Origin: JADZAA01 sp039810485
GTDB lineage: Bacteria; Bacteroidota; Ignavibacteria; Kapaibacteriales; UBA961
DNA: 46,981 nt
Direction: 5' to 3'
Assembly (NCBI GenBank): GCA_039810485.1
Contig: JBDHXA010000010.1
Location: 1-46,981 of the forward strand
The position numbers and the translations under genes are program-made. A model generated the notes under the pieces. It ran no database searches. It saw only the letters and a list, made by a program, of their open reading frames with translations, and had not been told where the DNA came from. Below, in pieces: positions 15,972 to 27,600 of the stretch. Positions within the stretch are counted from its first letter, which is position 1, and each line of letters starts with the position of its first letter.

Positions 15972-18521
15972 TCACGCCCAAGTGCATAAGCCAACGCCCG
16001 TCGGCACTACCAATAAATCATTAAAAGGCAATACTCTTACTGTGCAGCCGTGCCTTCCGCCTCGGCTGCACACATAGCTGCCTCGATAAATGGCAATACC
16101 ATTCTCATAGTTGGCAAACTTCATTTCCACCGCTTCGCCCAAAACAATATTTTCAGCCGAATCCAGAACGCCGTGAAACGCTTGCACAAGCAAATCGCCG
16201 GGCGTTAGCGAACCAGTTTGAATTTCAGCAGTTACCGCAATAGTTTTGCCAACGGACGCATGTTCTATTCCATCTATCACAACATTAGAAACGCTCACGC
16301 TGCTCCAGGAAGCATGAACTCGTGCGCGCCAATCTCGCAATTCGACAGCTTTTGCTGCTTTATTTTCTGAAAGCAATTCGAAGCGTCTCATTGCAGGAAT
16401 ATAATATTGCTGGGCATAATTTTTTACCATGCGCATTGCAGAGAATTGACCGGAAATTGAAGCAATAGCCGCTTTCATTCTGTCAATCCATTTGTGAGGA
16501 ATGTCATCTTGATTTCGGTGATAGAATAATGGGATAATTGTTTGCTCAAGCAATTCATAGAGCGCGGCGCCTTCCACAATATCCTGATCGGTTGCAGAGC
16601 GAAAATCTTCGCCATAGCCAATGGCAAAGCCATTCTCGCCATTATACGCCTCGTCCCACCAGCCGTCAAGAATACTAACATGCAGACAGCCGTTTAGTCC
16701 CGCTTTCATGCCGCTAGTGCCGCTGGCTTCCTGCGGGCGTCGGGGGGTATTTAGCCACACATCGCATCCTTTTACTAGTGAACGCGACACGGTCATGCCG
16801 TAATCTTCGAGAAATATCACTCGACGATCAAGCCCATGCTCATGCACTTTATGGATTATATCTTGTATTATTTCCTTGCCTTCATTATCGTGAGGATGCG
16901 CTTTTCCCGCAATAATAATTTGCGCCGGCTGTTCAGGATTCAACAGCATAGCTTTAAGGCGCGGCATATCGCTGAATAATAGCCCTGCTCTTTTATACGT
17001 CGCAAATCTGCGGGCGAACCCAATAGTAAAAGCCCGCGGATCGAGATACATGTTTATAGCGGCAATGTCTTGTGCTGTCAAGCGATCTTGCTGATGCTGC
17101 TGCATGTATGATCTTGCAAAAAGTATCGTACGTTCTCGGTAGCGGCAGTGAATTTGCCATAATTCTTCAGATGGAATAAGCAACGTTTTCTGCCAAATTT
17201 CGGGGTCGTCAGTTTCAGTGCGCCAGCGCGGTGTTAAATATTTGTCAAAGAGTTCGGCCAATCCGCTTGCCAGCCATGTTTGAGTATGGATGCCATTAGT
17301 AATAGCTCCGATAGGCACTTCATTTATTGGTAGGTCGCGCCACAAGTCGCGCCACATCGCTCTCGCTACCTTTCCGTGCAGGCGGCTTACTCCATTGCGG
17401 CATGATGATGAGTTCAGAGCCATTACCGTCATAGAAAAAGAGTTGGATGGCATGGTAATATTGCCGAGAGAGAAGAAATCGTCGCGGCTTATTCCAAGCG
17501 ACTGCCAGTATCCAGCAAAGTATTTTTCTATTAATTCTGCCGAAAACACTTCATTGCCTGCAGGAACAGGCGTATGCGTTGTGAATGTCATTCCCGCTTT
17601 TGCTAGTTCACTCGCCGTTGAAAAGTCAAGCGAATAATCCTGCATAATCATCCTTGTACGCTCCAATGCGGCAAATGCAGCATGACCTTCGTTTATATGG
17701 ATTAGCGTGGGATTGATGCCCAATGCTCGCAATGCGCGAATACCTCCTATGCCAAGCAGTATTTCCTGTTGAATGCGCGTTTCTGACGTTCCGCCATAAA
17801 GCTGATCGGCTATATCCCGATATTCTGGGATAGCTTCATTCTGCGGAATATTGGTGTCGAGCAAGTAGAGCGATACATGTCCAATGAGCATCTTCCAGAT
17901 GCCTGCATGGAGAATTCCGCTCGGTAAGTTTACTTCGATCAACAATGGCTTCCCGCTTTTGTCTTTCACCGGCATAAGCGGAAGCACATAAAAATCATTG
18001 GCAGGATAACTCTCTTTTTGCCATCCGCTTTGCGTAAGGTATTGCTGGAAATAACCCATTTGATAAAGCAAGCCCACGGCTGTAATCGGAATGCCGAGAT
18101 TGCTTGCAGATTTCAGATGATCGCCTGCCAAAATGCCAAGTCCGCCGGAATAATTCGGGAAACTCTCATGTATTCCATACTCCAAGCTAAAATATGCAAT
18201 AGATTTGCCGGCTGTGTGATGATTCTGGCGAGAGAACCACGTTTCGCCTTCGAGGTAGGTGTGAAATTTCTCGGAAACAATTCGCAATCGCGACATATAT
18301 TCTTGCTGAGCTGCCAGCGCTTCCAATCGCACAGGATCAATGCAGTTTAAAAGCTGCACCGGATTATGCCGCACTTCTTCCCATAGATTGCGATCCATAT
18401 CTGCAAATAAAGAAACTGCATCGTGATTCCAACACCACCAATAATTATAAGCAAGCTCTTTCAGCGGAGCAAGTGCGGCAGGCAATGATGCTGCAACTAT
18501 ATATGTTGTAACAGGTTTCAT
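15972..18521 (-). CDS. glgP: Alpha-glucan (glycogen) phosphorylase
   Basis: Catalyses phosphorolysis of alpha-1,4-glucans (glycogen, maltodextrin) to glucose-1-phosphate with pyridoxal phosphate. It has 849 residues, typical of the shorter bacterial GT35 branch with an N-terminal DUF3417 domain (LAYNYWWCWNHDA near residues 23-35). The PLP-binding motif SGTSGMKAGLNG is present, with the Schiff-base lysine at 606. GYGED, the HINEGHAAF segment and the RFATYKRAGLL segment (phosphate/sugar binding) support an active enzyme. The last about 130 residues form an additional beta-rich domain seen in this branch. The ATG at 18521 has AAGAGAG upstream. It sits between a TPR protein and a GT2/TPR protein on the same strand, suggesting a glycogen-utilisation or glycan operon. 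Confidence 0.94.
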   Translation of the reverse strand: MKPVTTYIVAASLPAALAPLKELAYNYWWCWNHDAVSLFADMDRNLWEEVRHNPVQLLNCIDPVRLEALAAQQEYMSRLRIVSEKFHTYLEGETWFSRQNHHTAGKSIAYFSLEYGIHESFPNYSGGLGILAGDHLKSASNLGIPITAVGLLYQMGYFQQYLTQSGWQKESYPANDFYVLPLMPVKDKSGKPLLIEVNLPSGILHAGIWKMLIGHVSLYLLDTNIPQNEAIPEYRDIADQLYGGTSETRIQQEILLGIGGIRALRALGINPTLIHINEGHAAFAALERTRMIMQDYSLDFSTASELAKAGMTFTTHTPVPAGNEVFSAELIEKYFAGYWQSLGISRDDFFSLGNITMPSNSFSMTVMALNSSSCRNGVSRLHGKVARAMWRDLWRDLPINEVPIGAITNGIHTQTWLASGLAELFDKYLTPRWRTETDDPEIWQKTLLIPSEELWQIHCRYRERTILFARSYMQQHQQDRLTAQDIAAINMYLDPRAFTIGFARRFATYKRAGLLFSDMPRLKAMLLNPEQPAQIIIAGKAHPHDNEGKEIIQDIIHKVHEHGLDRRVIFLEDYGMTVSRSLVKGCDVWLNTPRRPQEASGTSGMKAGLNGCLHVSILDGWWDEAYNGENGFAIGYGEDFRSATDQDIVEGAALYELLEQTIIPLFYHRNQDDIPHKWIDRMKAAIASISGQFSAMRMVKNYAQQYYIPAMRRFELLSENKAAKAVELRDWRARVHASWSSVSVSNVVIDGIEHASVGKTIAVTAEIQTGSLTPGDLLVQAFHGVLDSAENIVLGEAVEMKFANYENGIAIYRGSYVCSRGGRHGCTVRVLPFNDLLVVPTGVGLCTWA

Positions 18522-18628
18522 TTTAACGTCTCTCTTGTTAGGCCATTATAAGTAAAACATTTTTTTTCAATAACACCGGCTCATGCTGTAAATTTATATG
18601 AGCTGACTCATCAGTTTGATGCAATATC

Positions 18629-19675
18629 TTAAATAATTTTCGCCAGTCGGCAAATTTCACTATGCGTTTCATGCACAGCACCTTTTTCATAAGGTTTAAG
18701 AGATTTATATCCTTCGTGAAAGAGCGCAAGCGCTTCATCTTTCTTCCCTAAACGGCGAAGCACGTCAGCGGCTTGTATTTTTCCGACATGATAAGTCGGG
18801 TTCATAACAGGAATTTCAAGCGCAATCAGCTCTGCCAAATCCGGCTTTCCCTGCGCTTCATATATTGCCGCCAGAACAGCGCGAGCTCGAGCAAACGACG
18901 GCTTCGCGCCTATTGCTCTATTCGCCCAAAGAGCAGCATTGTCCAATTCGTGCAAATTGCGATATGCCAAAGCCATGGCAAGCATTGTTGTTTCCTCGTC
19001 CGGCATATTGCTGAGTATATGACGCGCTGTGCCAATTACCTGTTTCCACTCTCTAAGCACTTGATAATACTGTATTGTAATTGAGAGTATCGAATAACGG
19101 TCGGGATGCTTGCGAACTAATTCAATCAGCCGTGGTTTTACCTCAGTTTCGAGATCAATATCAAAGCCCTGACCGTGCATCCATACAAGCGACCGGCAAT
19201 AAATGTCAAGCCCTTCAGGTGTTTCTCCGTCTGCAACTTTGGCTATCGTCTCGCGAAAAATTGCGAGCGATTCTTCCGCTCTTCCCCGCCAATGCAAAGC
19301 ACCGCCTAGAGCAAAACGAAATGAAATGTCTTGATTGCCGCTTACTTGGCTAATAAGTGTATTTGCCAATACTTCATCCTCCAGCATAGCCGCATACCAA
19401 GCTTTTATTGTATCTGAGTCGGTCGCTTCAATGCCATCCATCAAAGCATTTTCACCGTCTTCAGCATGGTTGCCATTATCGCGAAAATACGTGAAAGCCA
19501 ATGCGTAATAAGCGTTTGGGAAACTAACTGCATCGAGAGTTAAAGCGCGCTCCAAAAATTTGCGCGCATAGTCAAGTCGCGAACGAGCTTCAAGCTCCTC
19601 GCCTATTTCTACTAGAATTTCTGGATCGTCCCAATGCCTATAAGCCGCGTCTATAAGTTCTATTATTGCTGCCAT
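18629..19675 (-). CDS. TPR-repeat protein
   Basis: A 348-residue all-helical protein made of tetratricopeptide-like repeats with no catalytic motif, signal peptide or membrane segment. Repeats are clearest at about 20-60 (ARKFLERALTLDA), 120-165 (GRAEESLAIFRETI), 225-275 (HELDNAALWANRAIGAKPSFARA) and 300-330 (LGKKDEALALFHEGY). Such proteins act as binding scaffolds. It is the first gene of a probable three-gene minus-strand operon with glgP (107-nt gap) and the GT2/TPR protein; a link to glycan metabolism is inferred only from this context. A -7-like box lies upstream at 19722-19729. Confidence 0.75.
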   Translation of the reverse strand: MAAIIELIDAAYRHWDDPEILVEIGEELEARSRLDYARKFLERALTLDAVSFPNAYYALAFTYFRDNGNHAEDGENALMDGIEATDSDTIKAWYAAMLEDEVLANTLISQVSGNQDISFRFALGGALHWRGRAEESLAIFRETIAKVADGETPEGLDIYCRSLVWMHGQGFDIDLETEVKPRLIELVRKHPDRYSILSITIQYYQVLREWKQVIGTARHILSNMPDEETTMLAMALAYRNLHELDNAALWANRAIGAKPSFARARAVLAAIYEAQGKPDLAELIALEIPVMNPTYHVGKIQAADVLRRLGKKDEALALFHEGYKSLKPYEKGAVHETHSEICRLAKII

Positions 19676-20171
19676 ATTGTTATGATGTCCTATAAATTGA
19701 TCTTTTTTGTCGTCGAAAGAACAAAAATAACTATCGCCTAAACAAAAACTTCCGAAAACATAAAAATTTCAGATTCTCGGCTTGCTAATAATTGAGAAGT
19801 AAAGATATTCAGATACATCGCTATTTTGATTGGGTAATTTAAGAAAAAGTACCGATATTGCATGCAGATAAACTACAATTTTAGAGATAATAATATGAAT
19901 GGCAAAGAGTTATTTTCTCTGTCATTAAATATAGCCGAGCTATGACAGATAATGAATTTAAAAATCTGTGCCTAATGGCAAGATATAGGTCAGATAGATA
20001 TCTATACGCAGATTCAATGGTAAAGTGCAACGTAGCCATATTTTCTCTAAGCTGCAAGACATATGGCATGTGCTTTTTCTAGGCAATACACGACAAAATC
20101 CACAGAATAAAAGAAGATATGAGCGGTCTATGAGACAGTTGATTGGACACTATGCATAATTCAGTACATAA
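19676..20171. other. Gene-free intergenic region with possible -7 box
   Basis: About 500 bp between the divergent-side promoter of the TPR-glgP operon and the rpoC terminator. On the minus strand TATTTTTG at 19722-19729 could be the -7 element of the TPR operon (start near 19716, about 40-nt leader). A 12-bp palindrome (ATAGATATCTAT) lies close to 19996-20007. No RNA gene or convincing frame was recognised. Confidence 0.4.
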
Positions 20172-20202
20172 CAAAAAAGCCGCCTTGTCGGGCGGCTTTT
20201 TT
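20172..20202. terminator. Intrinsic terminator of the rpoBC operon
   Basis: GCCGCC (20178-20183) pairs with GGCGGC (20190-20195) around a 6-nt loop, extended by an A6 tract on one side and a T7 tract on the other. Read on the minus strand it ends rpoC transcription about 21 bp after the stop codon. The symmetry would also stop plus-strand transcription. Confidence 0.88.
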
Positions 20203-20223
20203 TGTGTTATTCAAAAGAGTTGG

Positions 20224-23200
20224 CTACACAGAAATGCGTCTGCGACCAAGCCGGCGGAAACCGTCGCTCGGAGCATCTTGTTCGATGCCATGAGGACGCG
20301 CAGCTTCATTGCCAAATATATTGCCAACTTCGCTGTTAATTATCATCTCTTGATACCTGCGAAGCCCCGTGCCTGCCGGTATAAGCTGACCAAGAATGAT
20401 ATTTTCCTTCAAACCAGCCAGCACGTCAGTTTTGGCAATAACGGCGGCATCTGCAAGAACGCGGGTGGTTTCTTGGAATGAGGCAGCCGAGAGCCAGCTT
20501 TCGGTTTGCAGCGACGCCTGTGTAATTCCGAGCAATAGTGGCTCGGCTATTGCAGGTTCGGCAGGAACTGCAGTCGGCTCGACTTTTTCTTTTTTCTTAA
20601 TGTCGGAAACGGTCTCGCGGAAGCGTTTTTTCGAAAGAATTTGACCTTCTTTATAGCGTGAATCACCGATTGTTTCAACACGTACAAATCCTTTCAACGC
20701 TTCGTTTTCCGCAACAAACTGCATGCGGTCTATCTGATCGTTTTCCAAGAAGGTAGAGTCGCCCGGATCTACAATTCGAACTTTTTGAAGCATTTGACGC
20801 ACAATTACTTCAATGTGTTTATCATTGATTTTCACACCTTGCATTCGGTACACTTCCTGAATTTCATTCACGAGATATTCCTGTACTGCTCCTGCGCCTT
20901 TGATGCGGAGAATATCATGAGGATTGATAGAACCGTCGGTAATTCTATCCCCGGCGCGCACAAAGTCGCCTTCCTGAACTAGCATATACTTGCTGGAAGG
21001 AAAAGCATATTCCATAGATGTTTGACCGTCGCGGCTGGTAATTTTCACGCCGCGCTGACCGCGTTTAGCTTTCTCGAACGAAACAATTCCATCTATATCG
21101 GTAACTATAGCTGAGTTTTGAGGAGCTCGCGCTTCAAAAAGCTCTGTAACGCGAGGTAAGCCGCCAGTAATATCGCGCATGCGACCTAGATCGCGTGGAA
21201 TTTTTACAAGCTTTGTCCCAGTTTCGACAAGCTCATTATTTTCAACAGTAATTTGAGCTCTTGTCGGTATGACATACATTTGAAGAACATTGTCTTCGCT
21301 GTCAATAATTTCAAGAGCCGGCGATTTTGTACGGTCGCGAGAATCTATCACCACTTTGGTTACGTGTCCAGTCTGCTCGTCATTTTCTTCGCGATATGTC
21401 AGATTTGGTATTAAATCGCGGTATCTGATACGCCCTGCTTTTTCAGTGATAATCACGGCATTATACGGGTCCCATTCATAAATGACATCGCCCTTGGAAA
21501 TGCTCTGCTTATCAGAAATTTTGAGATCAGCACCGTACACAGCATCATATTTGGTAAGAATACGGTTGCTGTCCGGCTCAACTATATTGATAACACCGCT
21601 TCGACTGACGACTATGGTGGTGTCCATTCCATCTTCAGATTCGGTAGTTATTGTTCTCACATTATCGAATTGCACCACGCCGTCGAATTTTGCAAAAACC
21701 ACAGATTGAGAAGCAACCATTGACGCTGTACCTCCGGTGTGGAATGTTCGCAGTGTTAGCTGCGTTCCCGGCTCGCCGATTGATTGCGAAGCAATTGTGC
21801 CAACCGCTTCGCCAACATCTACAAGCTGTCCGGTTGCCATGTTTCTTCCATAGCATTTTGCGCATACTCCGCGGCGAGACTCGCATGTAAGCACCGAGCG
21901 AATGCGAACAATTTCAATTGAAGTTTCCGCAATTCGCTGACCAATTTCTTCTGTAATAATGCTGCCTGCCTTGGCAATAATCTCTCCTTTAAGCGGATCT
22001 TTTATGTCTTCTGCAGCAACTCGGCCTAGAATTCTTTCGGCTAATGGCTCTTTGATGTCTTCGCCATCTTTTAGAGATGACATTTCAGCATATCGAACAG
22101 TATTGCAGTCAATTTGTGAAATAATCATGTCTTGCGCCACATCGTGCAAGCGACGTGTTAGATAGCCCGCATCGGCAGTTTTCAAAGCGGTGTCGGCCAA
22201 GCCCTTGCGAGCGCCGTGTGTCGAGATAAAATATTCGAGAATCGTAAGTCCTTCTTTGAAGTTGGAGATGATAGGGTTCTCTATAAGTTCAGCGCTTGAT
22301 CCTACCTGCGTTTTTTGCGGCTTTGCCATAAGACCGCGCATGCCTGCCAGCTGGCGAATCTGCTCTTTCGAGCCGCGAGCTTGCGAATCAAGCATCATCC
22401 AGAACGGATTGAAACCTTCTTTGGCTTTTTGCAAGTCATTATAGAGCTTGTCGGCAACACGATTGGTTGCAGTCGACCAAGTGTCAATTATTTTGTTATA
22501 GCGTTCGCCAGATGTAATAACGCCGTTTTGATAATAATTTTCGATATTATCAACGGCAACTTGCGCTTTATTAATAATTTCTTCTTTTTCTGGAGGCACT
22601 ACCACATCAGCAATACTAACAGAAAGTCCGCCGCGCATTGCATAGATAAATCCAGTTTCTTTCAAGCTGTCCAAGAACTCGACTGTTTTGGCCAATCCTG
22701 CCTTGCGGAAACATAATCCGATGAATTGACGCAAACGACCTTTTGTTAGAAGCTCGTTAATATAGCCCATTTCGGACGGAACGATTTGATTAAATAAAAT
22801 ACGTCCGGTTGTCGTTTCGATAATTTCTCCATTGCGACGAACTTTAATTCGTGCATGCAAGTCTAGCATGCTTGCATTATTGGCAATTACCACCTCGTCA
22901 TAAGAAGAAAATATTTTGCCTTCGCCTTTTGCTCCGCGCTTCATTTTTGTCATATAGTAAGCACCAAGCACCATGTCTTGCGAAGGAACTGCAATTGGCT
23001 CGCCATGCTGCGTATGCATAATATTATGCGAAGCAAGCATAAGCAACAACGCTTCGAGCTGCGCTTCGTGGCTTAGCGGCACGTGAACTGCCATTTGGTC
23101 TCCGTCAAAGTCAGCGTTGAACGCAGTGCAGACAAGCGGATGCAACTGAATTGCTTTTCCTTCGATAAGACGCGGCTGAAATGCTTGAATGCCAAGCCGG

Positions 23201-24516
23201 TGCAGCGTTGGTGCCCGGTTAAGCATGACTGGATGCCCGTCAATCACCTTTTCGAGAATATCCCAAACATCATTTGTTTTGCGCTCCACAAGCTTTTTTG
23301 CGCTTTTTACAGTTTTTACATGGCCGCGCTCTATTAGTTTGCGGATAATAAACGGCTTAAATAGTTCAACTGCCATATCTTTGGGCAGGCCGCATTCATG
23401 GATTTTTAATTCCGGACCAACAACTATAACTGAACGACCGGAGTAATCAACGCGCTTCCCGAGTAGATTTTGGCGGAAACGACCGGTCTTGCCTTTTAGA
23501 GTGTCGGCTAATGATTTCAGTGCGCGCTGACTTTCACTTCGAACTGCGCGACGGCTATTGTCAAAAAGAGCATCAACTGACTCTTGAAGCATCCGCTTTT
23601 CATTGCGAAGAATAACTTCGGGCGCTTTAATGTCAATCAAACGACGAAGGCGATTATTACGAATAATTACGCGCCTATACAAATCATTAAGATCGGATGT
23701 TGCAAATCTGCCGCCTTCAAGTGGAACAAGCGGACGCAAATCGGGCGGAATTACCGGTACAACATCCAATACCATCCAATCTGGATGATTGGGATTGGCA
23801 ATATCTTTTTCTTTAGGTAGAAATGATTCTAGAATGCGAAGCCGTTTCAGAGCATCTGCTTTTTTCTGCTGCGAAGTTTCATCTCGCAATCCAGAACGAA
23901 GCGTATCATATTCTTCTTGCGCTTTCAATCGCTTAAGCAATTCTTTGATTGCCTCACCGCCGATAAGAGCAATGAATTTCTCCGGCTCTTCATCATCCAT
24001 CTCATGCTGTTCTTTCGGCAGAGAATTAAGAACTTCTAAATACTGCTCTTCCGTAAGGAGGTCTTTTTTCTGCAAACCGGTTGGACCTGGCTGCACAACA
24101 ACATATGATTCGTAATATACAATTCGTTCCACGTCTTTTGTTGGCATGCCTAAGCAATGACTTATCTTACTTGGCAAGGAACGCAGAAACCAAATATGCA
24201 CTACAGGAACAGCAAGCATAATATGCCCCATTCTTTCGCGACGCACCGACTTTTGTGTTACTTCAACACCGCAGCGATCGCATACAATTCCTTTATAGCG
24301 AATACGCTTATATTTGCCGCAAGCACATTCCCAGTCACGAATTGGTCCAAATATTTTTTCACAGAACAAGCCGTCTTTTTCCGGTCGAAATGAGCGGTAA
24401 TTTATCGTTTCGGGCTTGGTTACTTCGCCGTGCGAGCGGTTCAGCACTTCATCGGGAGACGAGATTTTAATTGAGATTTGCGAAAATCCCTTTCTCGGAA
24501 TCGAGTGTGATTGCAT
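20224..24516 (-). CDS. rpoC: DNA-directed RNA polymerase subunit beta'
   Basis: The beta' subunit of RNA polymerase, forming with beta the active-site cleft. Length is 1430 residues. The N-terminal zinc ribbon uses Cys64, Cys66, Cys79 and Cys82. The catalytic magnesium motif NADFDGDQM is at 467-475 (Asp469, Asp471, Asp473). A second zinc site is present in CESRRGVCAKCYGRN, and the trigger-loop region follows with GEPGTQLTLRTFHTGG. Nothing is truncated and no large lineage-specific insert is apparent. The ATG at 24516 has GGAG 9 nt upstream. It follows rpoB by 136 nt and closes the operon, immediately before a strong terminator; rpsL/rpsG/fusA do not follow as they do in many bacteria. Confidence 0.98.
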   Translation of the reverse strand: MQSHSIPRKGFSQISIKISSPDEVLNRSHGEVTKPETINYRSFRPEKDGLFCEKIFGPIRDWECACGKYKRIRYKGIVCDRCGVEVTQKSVRRERMGHIMLAVPVVHIWFLRSLPSKISHCLGMPTKDVERIVYYESYVVVQPGPTGLQKKDLLTEEQYLEVLNSLPKEQHEMDDEEPEKFIALIGGEAIKELLKRLKAQEEYDTLRSGLRDETSQQKKADALKRLRILESFLPKEKDIANPNHPDWMVLDVVPVIPPDLRPLVPLEGGRFATSDLNDLYRRVIIRNNRLRRLIDIKAPEVILRNEKRMLQESVDALFDNSRRAVRSESQRALKSLADTLKGKTGRFRQNLLGKRVDYSGRSVIVVGPELKIHECGLPKDMAVELFKPFIIRKLIERGHVKTVKSAKKLVERKTNDVWDILEKVIDGHPVMLNRAPTLHRLGIQAFQPRLIEGKAIQLHPLVCTAFNADFDGDQMAVHVPLSHEAQLEALLLMLASHNIMHTQHGEPIAVPSQDMVLGAYYMTKMKRGAKGEGKIFSSYDEVVIANNASMLDLHARIKVRRNGEIIETTTGRILFNQIVPSEMGYINELLTKGRLRQFIGLCFRKAGLAKTVEFLDSLKETGFIYAMRGGLSVSIADVVVPPEKEEIINKAQVAVDNIENYYQNGVITSGERYNKIIDTWSTATNRVADKLYNDLQKAKEGFNPFWMMLDSQARGSKEQIRQLAGMRGLMAKPQKTQVGSSAELIENPIISNFKEGLTILEYFISTHGARKGLADTALKTADAGYLTRRLHDVAQDMIISQIDCNTVRYAEMSSLKDGEDIKEPLAERILGRVAAEDIKDPLKGEIIAKAGSIITEEIGQRIAETSIEIVRIRSVLTCESRRGVCAKCYGRNMATGQLVDVGEAVGTIASQSIGEPGTQLTLRTFHTGGTASMVASQSVVFAKFDGVVQFDNVRTITTESEDGMDTTIVVSRSGVINIVEPDSNRILTKYDAVYGADLKISDKQSISKGDVIYEWDPYNAVIITEKAGRIRYRDLIPNLTYREENDEQTGHVTKVVIDSRDRTKSPALEIIDSEDNVLQMYVIPTRAQITVENNELVETGTKLVKIPRDLGRMRDITGGLPRVTELFEARAPQNSAIVTDIDGIVSFEKAKRGQRGVKITSRDGQTSMEYAFPSSKYMLVQEGDFVRAGDRITDGSINPHDILRIKGAGAVQEYLVNEIQEVYRMQGVKINDKHIEVIVRQMLQKVRIVDPGDSTFLENDQIDRMQFVAENEALKGFVRVETIGDSRYKEGQILSKKRFRETVSDIKKKEKVEPTAVPAEPAIAEPLLLGITQASLQTESWLSAASFQETTRVLADAAVIAKTDVLAGLKENIILGQLIPAGTGLRRYQEMIINSEVGNIFGNEAARPHGIEQDAPSDGFRRLGRRRISV

Positions 24517-24652
24517 TGTATCGTTCTCCGTTTATGAGGTAAATAGTTTTGTAGTGATCTATGCGGCATATTCGCCGCTTTTTCGCCTGTTTGCAAATAA
24601 GTTTATCTTGCAAGCAGAAACATATCTATAATTTCGTGTTTGACTTTCTCTA

Positions 24653-27600
24653 TTATTCGATAATCACGTCAAGGCATAAGCCCTGAAGTTCGCGCACAAG
24701 AACATTGAACGATTCGGGGATATTCGGATTTGGCATATTCTCACCCTTCACAATTGCTTCATACATTTTTGCGCGTCCCTGCACATCGTCAGATTTTACT
24801 GTAAGCATTTCTTGCAATGTATGCGCTGCGCCATAAGCTTCGAGCGCCCAAACTTCCATTTCTCCCAAGCGCTGACCGCCGAATTGCGCTTTTCCACCTA
24901 ACGGCTGCTGCGTTATTAGCGAATACGGCCCGATTGAACGCGCATGGAGTTTGTCTTCTACTAAGTGAGATAGCTTAAGCATGTAAATTATGCCTACTGT
25001 CACCTCTTGATGGAAAGGTTCGCCTGTACGTCCGTCATAGAGTATAGTTTTTCCGTTGCGTGGCAATCCTGCTTTTTCAAGAAAATCACCCACTTGGTCC
25101 CAGCTGGCACCGTCGAAAATTGGGGTTGCAAAGTGCTTTCCAAGCTTTTTACCCGCCCAGCCAAGAGCAGTTTCGTAAAGTTGTCCTAAGTTCATGCGAG
25201 AAGGTACGCCGAGAGGATTCAAAACAATATCTACAGGCGTTCCGTCTGGCAGAAACGGCATGTCTTCCACAGGCACAATTTTAGAAACAATGCCTTTATT
25301 GCCGTGTCTGCCCGCCATTTTATCGCCTACTTGAAGTTTGCGTTTTTTGGCTACATATACTTTCGACATTTTTAAAATGCCAGGCTGCAATTCATCGCCT
25401 TGAGCAATTTTATTCTTTTCAGCGCGAGTTGCCGATTGAATATCTGCTAGCAAAAGAGCATAGTTATGCATCAATTGGCGAACAAACTCCATTTTTGATT
25501 CATTCTCAAGCCAATCTGCCTCTGTATCAAGCAAGTCAATTTTAAGTTCGCCTTCCTCAAACTTCTTGACAACTTCTTTGTCTGTCAGTTTAGCGCCGCC
25601 TCTAAACACCAAAGTATCATCAGTTTTTTTAATGCCGAGGGAAACTTCTCCATGCAGAAGTTTAGCAAGGCGATTGATGCAGTCCTTTTCAGCAGCTTTG
25701 ATTTTTTTCGCTTCGTCGCGAGTTATTTTGTCTTGACGCTTTTTCTCGTCGTTTCGAATATCCGAATCGCTCGACATAACTCGACGGCTAAAGAGTTTAG
25801 CATTAATAACGATGCCTTTAAGTCCCGGCGACGCCTTTAATGACACATCCTTAACGTCGCCTGCTTTGTCGCCGAAAATAGCGCGAAGCAATTTTTCTTC
25901 AGGTGTCGGGTCAGTTTCTCCTTTTGGCGTTATTTTTCCAATGAGAATATCTCCTTCGCGAACTTTTGATCCAACATGGATAATGCCGTGCTCGTCCAAG
26001 TCTTTAGTTGTTTCTTCGCTGACATTTGGGATTTCACGAGTAAATTCCTCTTCGCCTCGCTTGGTATCGCGCACTTGATGAGTAAATTCTTCAATATGAA
26101 TAGAAGTAAAAACATCTTCTGCCACTAATCGCTCGGAGATAATAATAGCGTCTTCAAAATTATAACCGCGCCAAGGCATGAATGCAACCAACACATTTTG
26201 TCCAAGACCAAGCTCGCCCAATTCTGTTGCAGCACCGTCAGCTATCGGCTCTCCCTTTTCAACGCGCTGATTTTCTTTTACCAGCGGACGTTGATTAATG
26301 CATGTGTCTTGATTGGTTCTGAAGAATTTCATGAGTTTATATACTGAGATGCGCTCTTCCTCAAAAGAAACAAGCTTTTCTTCTTCCGTTCTATTATCGT
26401 CGTATCGAACATGAATTTCTTCGGAGGAAACATACTCAATATTTCCATCTTCTTCGGCAACTATCAGGGCTCTTGCATCGTGCGCCACACGCGCTTCCAT
26501 ACCTGTTCCAACAATAGGCGCATTTGGACGCAAAAGAGGAACTCCTTGACGTTGCATGTTTGAGCCCATGAGTGCGCGATTTGCGTCGTCATGCTCAAGG
26601 AATGGAATGAGTGAAGCTGCAGGGCTTGTTATTTGATCAGTTGATACATCCATATAGTGTATATCTTTTGGCGACACTACCAAGAAATCGCCTGACTGTC
26701 TTACTTTAACACGCTCTTCGGTGAAATTGCCATTTTCGTCTAATTCGGTAGAAGCAGGTGCTATAATCATTCCTTCTTCGCGTTCAGCAGCCAAAAACTC
26801 AACCTCGTCGGTTACCCGTCCATCAACTACCTTATAATAAGGTGTTTCAATAAATCCGTATCCATTTATTTGAGCATGAATAGCAAGAGAGGATATCAAG
26901 CCGATATTTGGTCCTTCTGGGGTTTCTATCGGGCAAAGGCGTCCGTAATGAGTATAGTGAACGTCACGCACTTCAAACCCTGCGCGTTCTCTTGTAAGTC
27001 CGCCGGGACCTAAAGCAGAAGTGCGGCGTTTATGCGTCAGTTCGGACAGTGGATTCGTCTGATCCATGAATTGTGAGAGCTGATTTGTGCCAAAGAATTG
27101 ATTGACTACGCTGGTAATTGTTCGCGCATTTACCAATTCCGAAGGCGTCAAATGCTCTCCATCATTAACGCTCAGTCGTTCTTTAATCGTTCTTGCCATG
27201 CGGTTAAGACCAAGATTAAATTGCGCCGAGAGCTGTTCGCCTACTGTGCGCACACGGCGATTACCAAGATGGTCAATATCATCAACGGTATTTTTTTGCG
27301 CATGAAGATCTATCAAATACTTGATAATTTTAATAATATCATCAATGCGAAGCACTGTAACCGACAATGGAACATCATCCAATCCAATTTTATCGTTGAT
27401 TCTAAAACGACCGACAACGCCCAAATCGTAGCGCTTAGGATCAAAGAACAGCCGTTCAAGCAATGCGGCGGCAGTCTCAACATCAGGCGCATCGGTCGAG
27501 CGCATCTGACGATAGATTTGCTCTAATGCCTCATCTCTATTACGAGTTACATCTTTGGTGAGCGTTTTGGCGATTAACGGCTCTTCCGATGGATTTTCAT

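Noticed and set aside
24563..24583. GCGGC/GCCGC hairpin plus T-run between rpoB and rpoC
   Set aside because: The T-run is on the plus strand, so it would not terminate the operon transcript; possible antisense use is unsupported.
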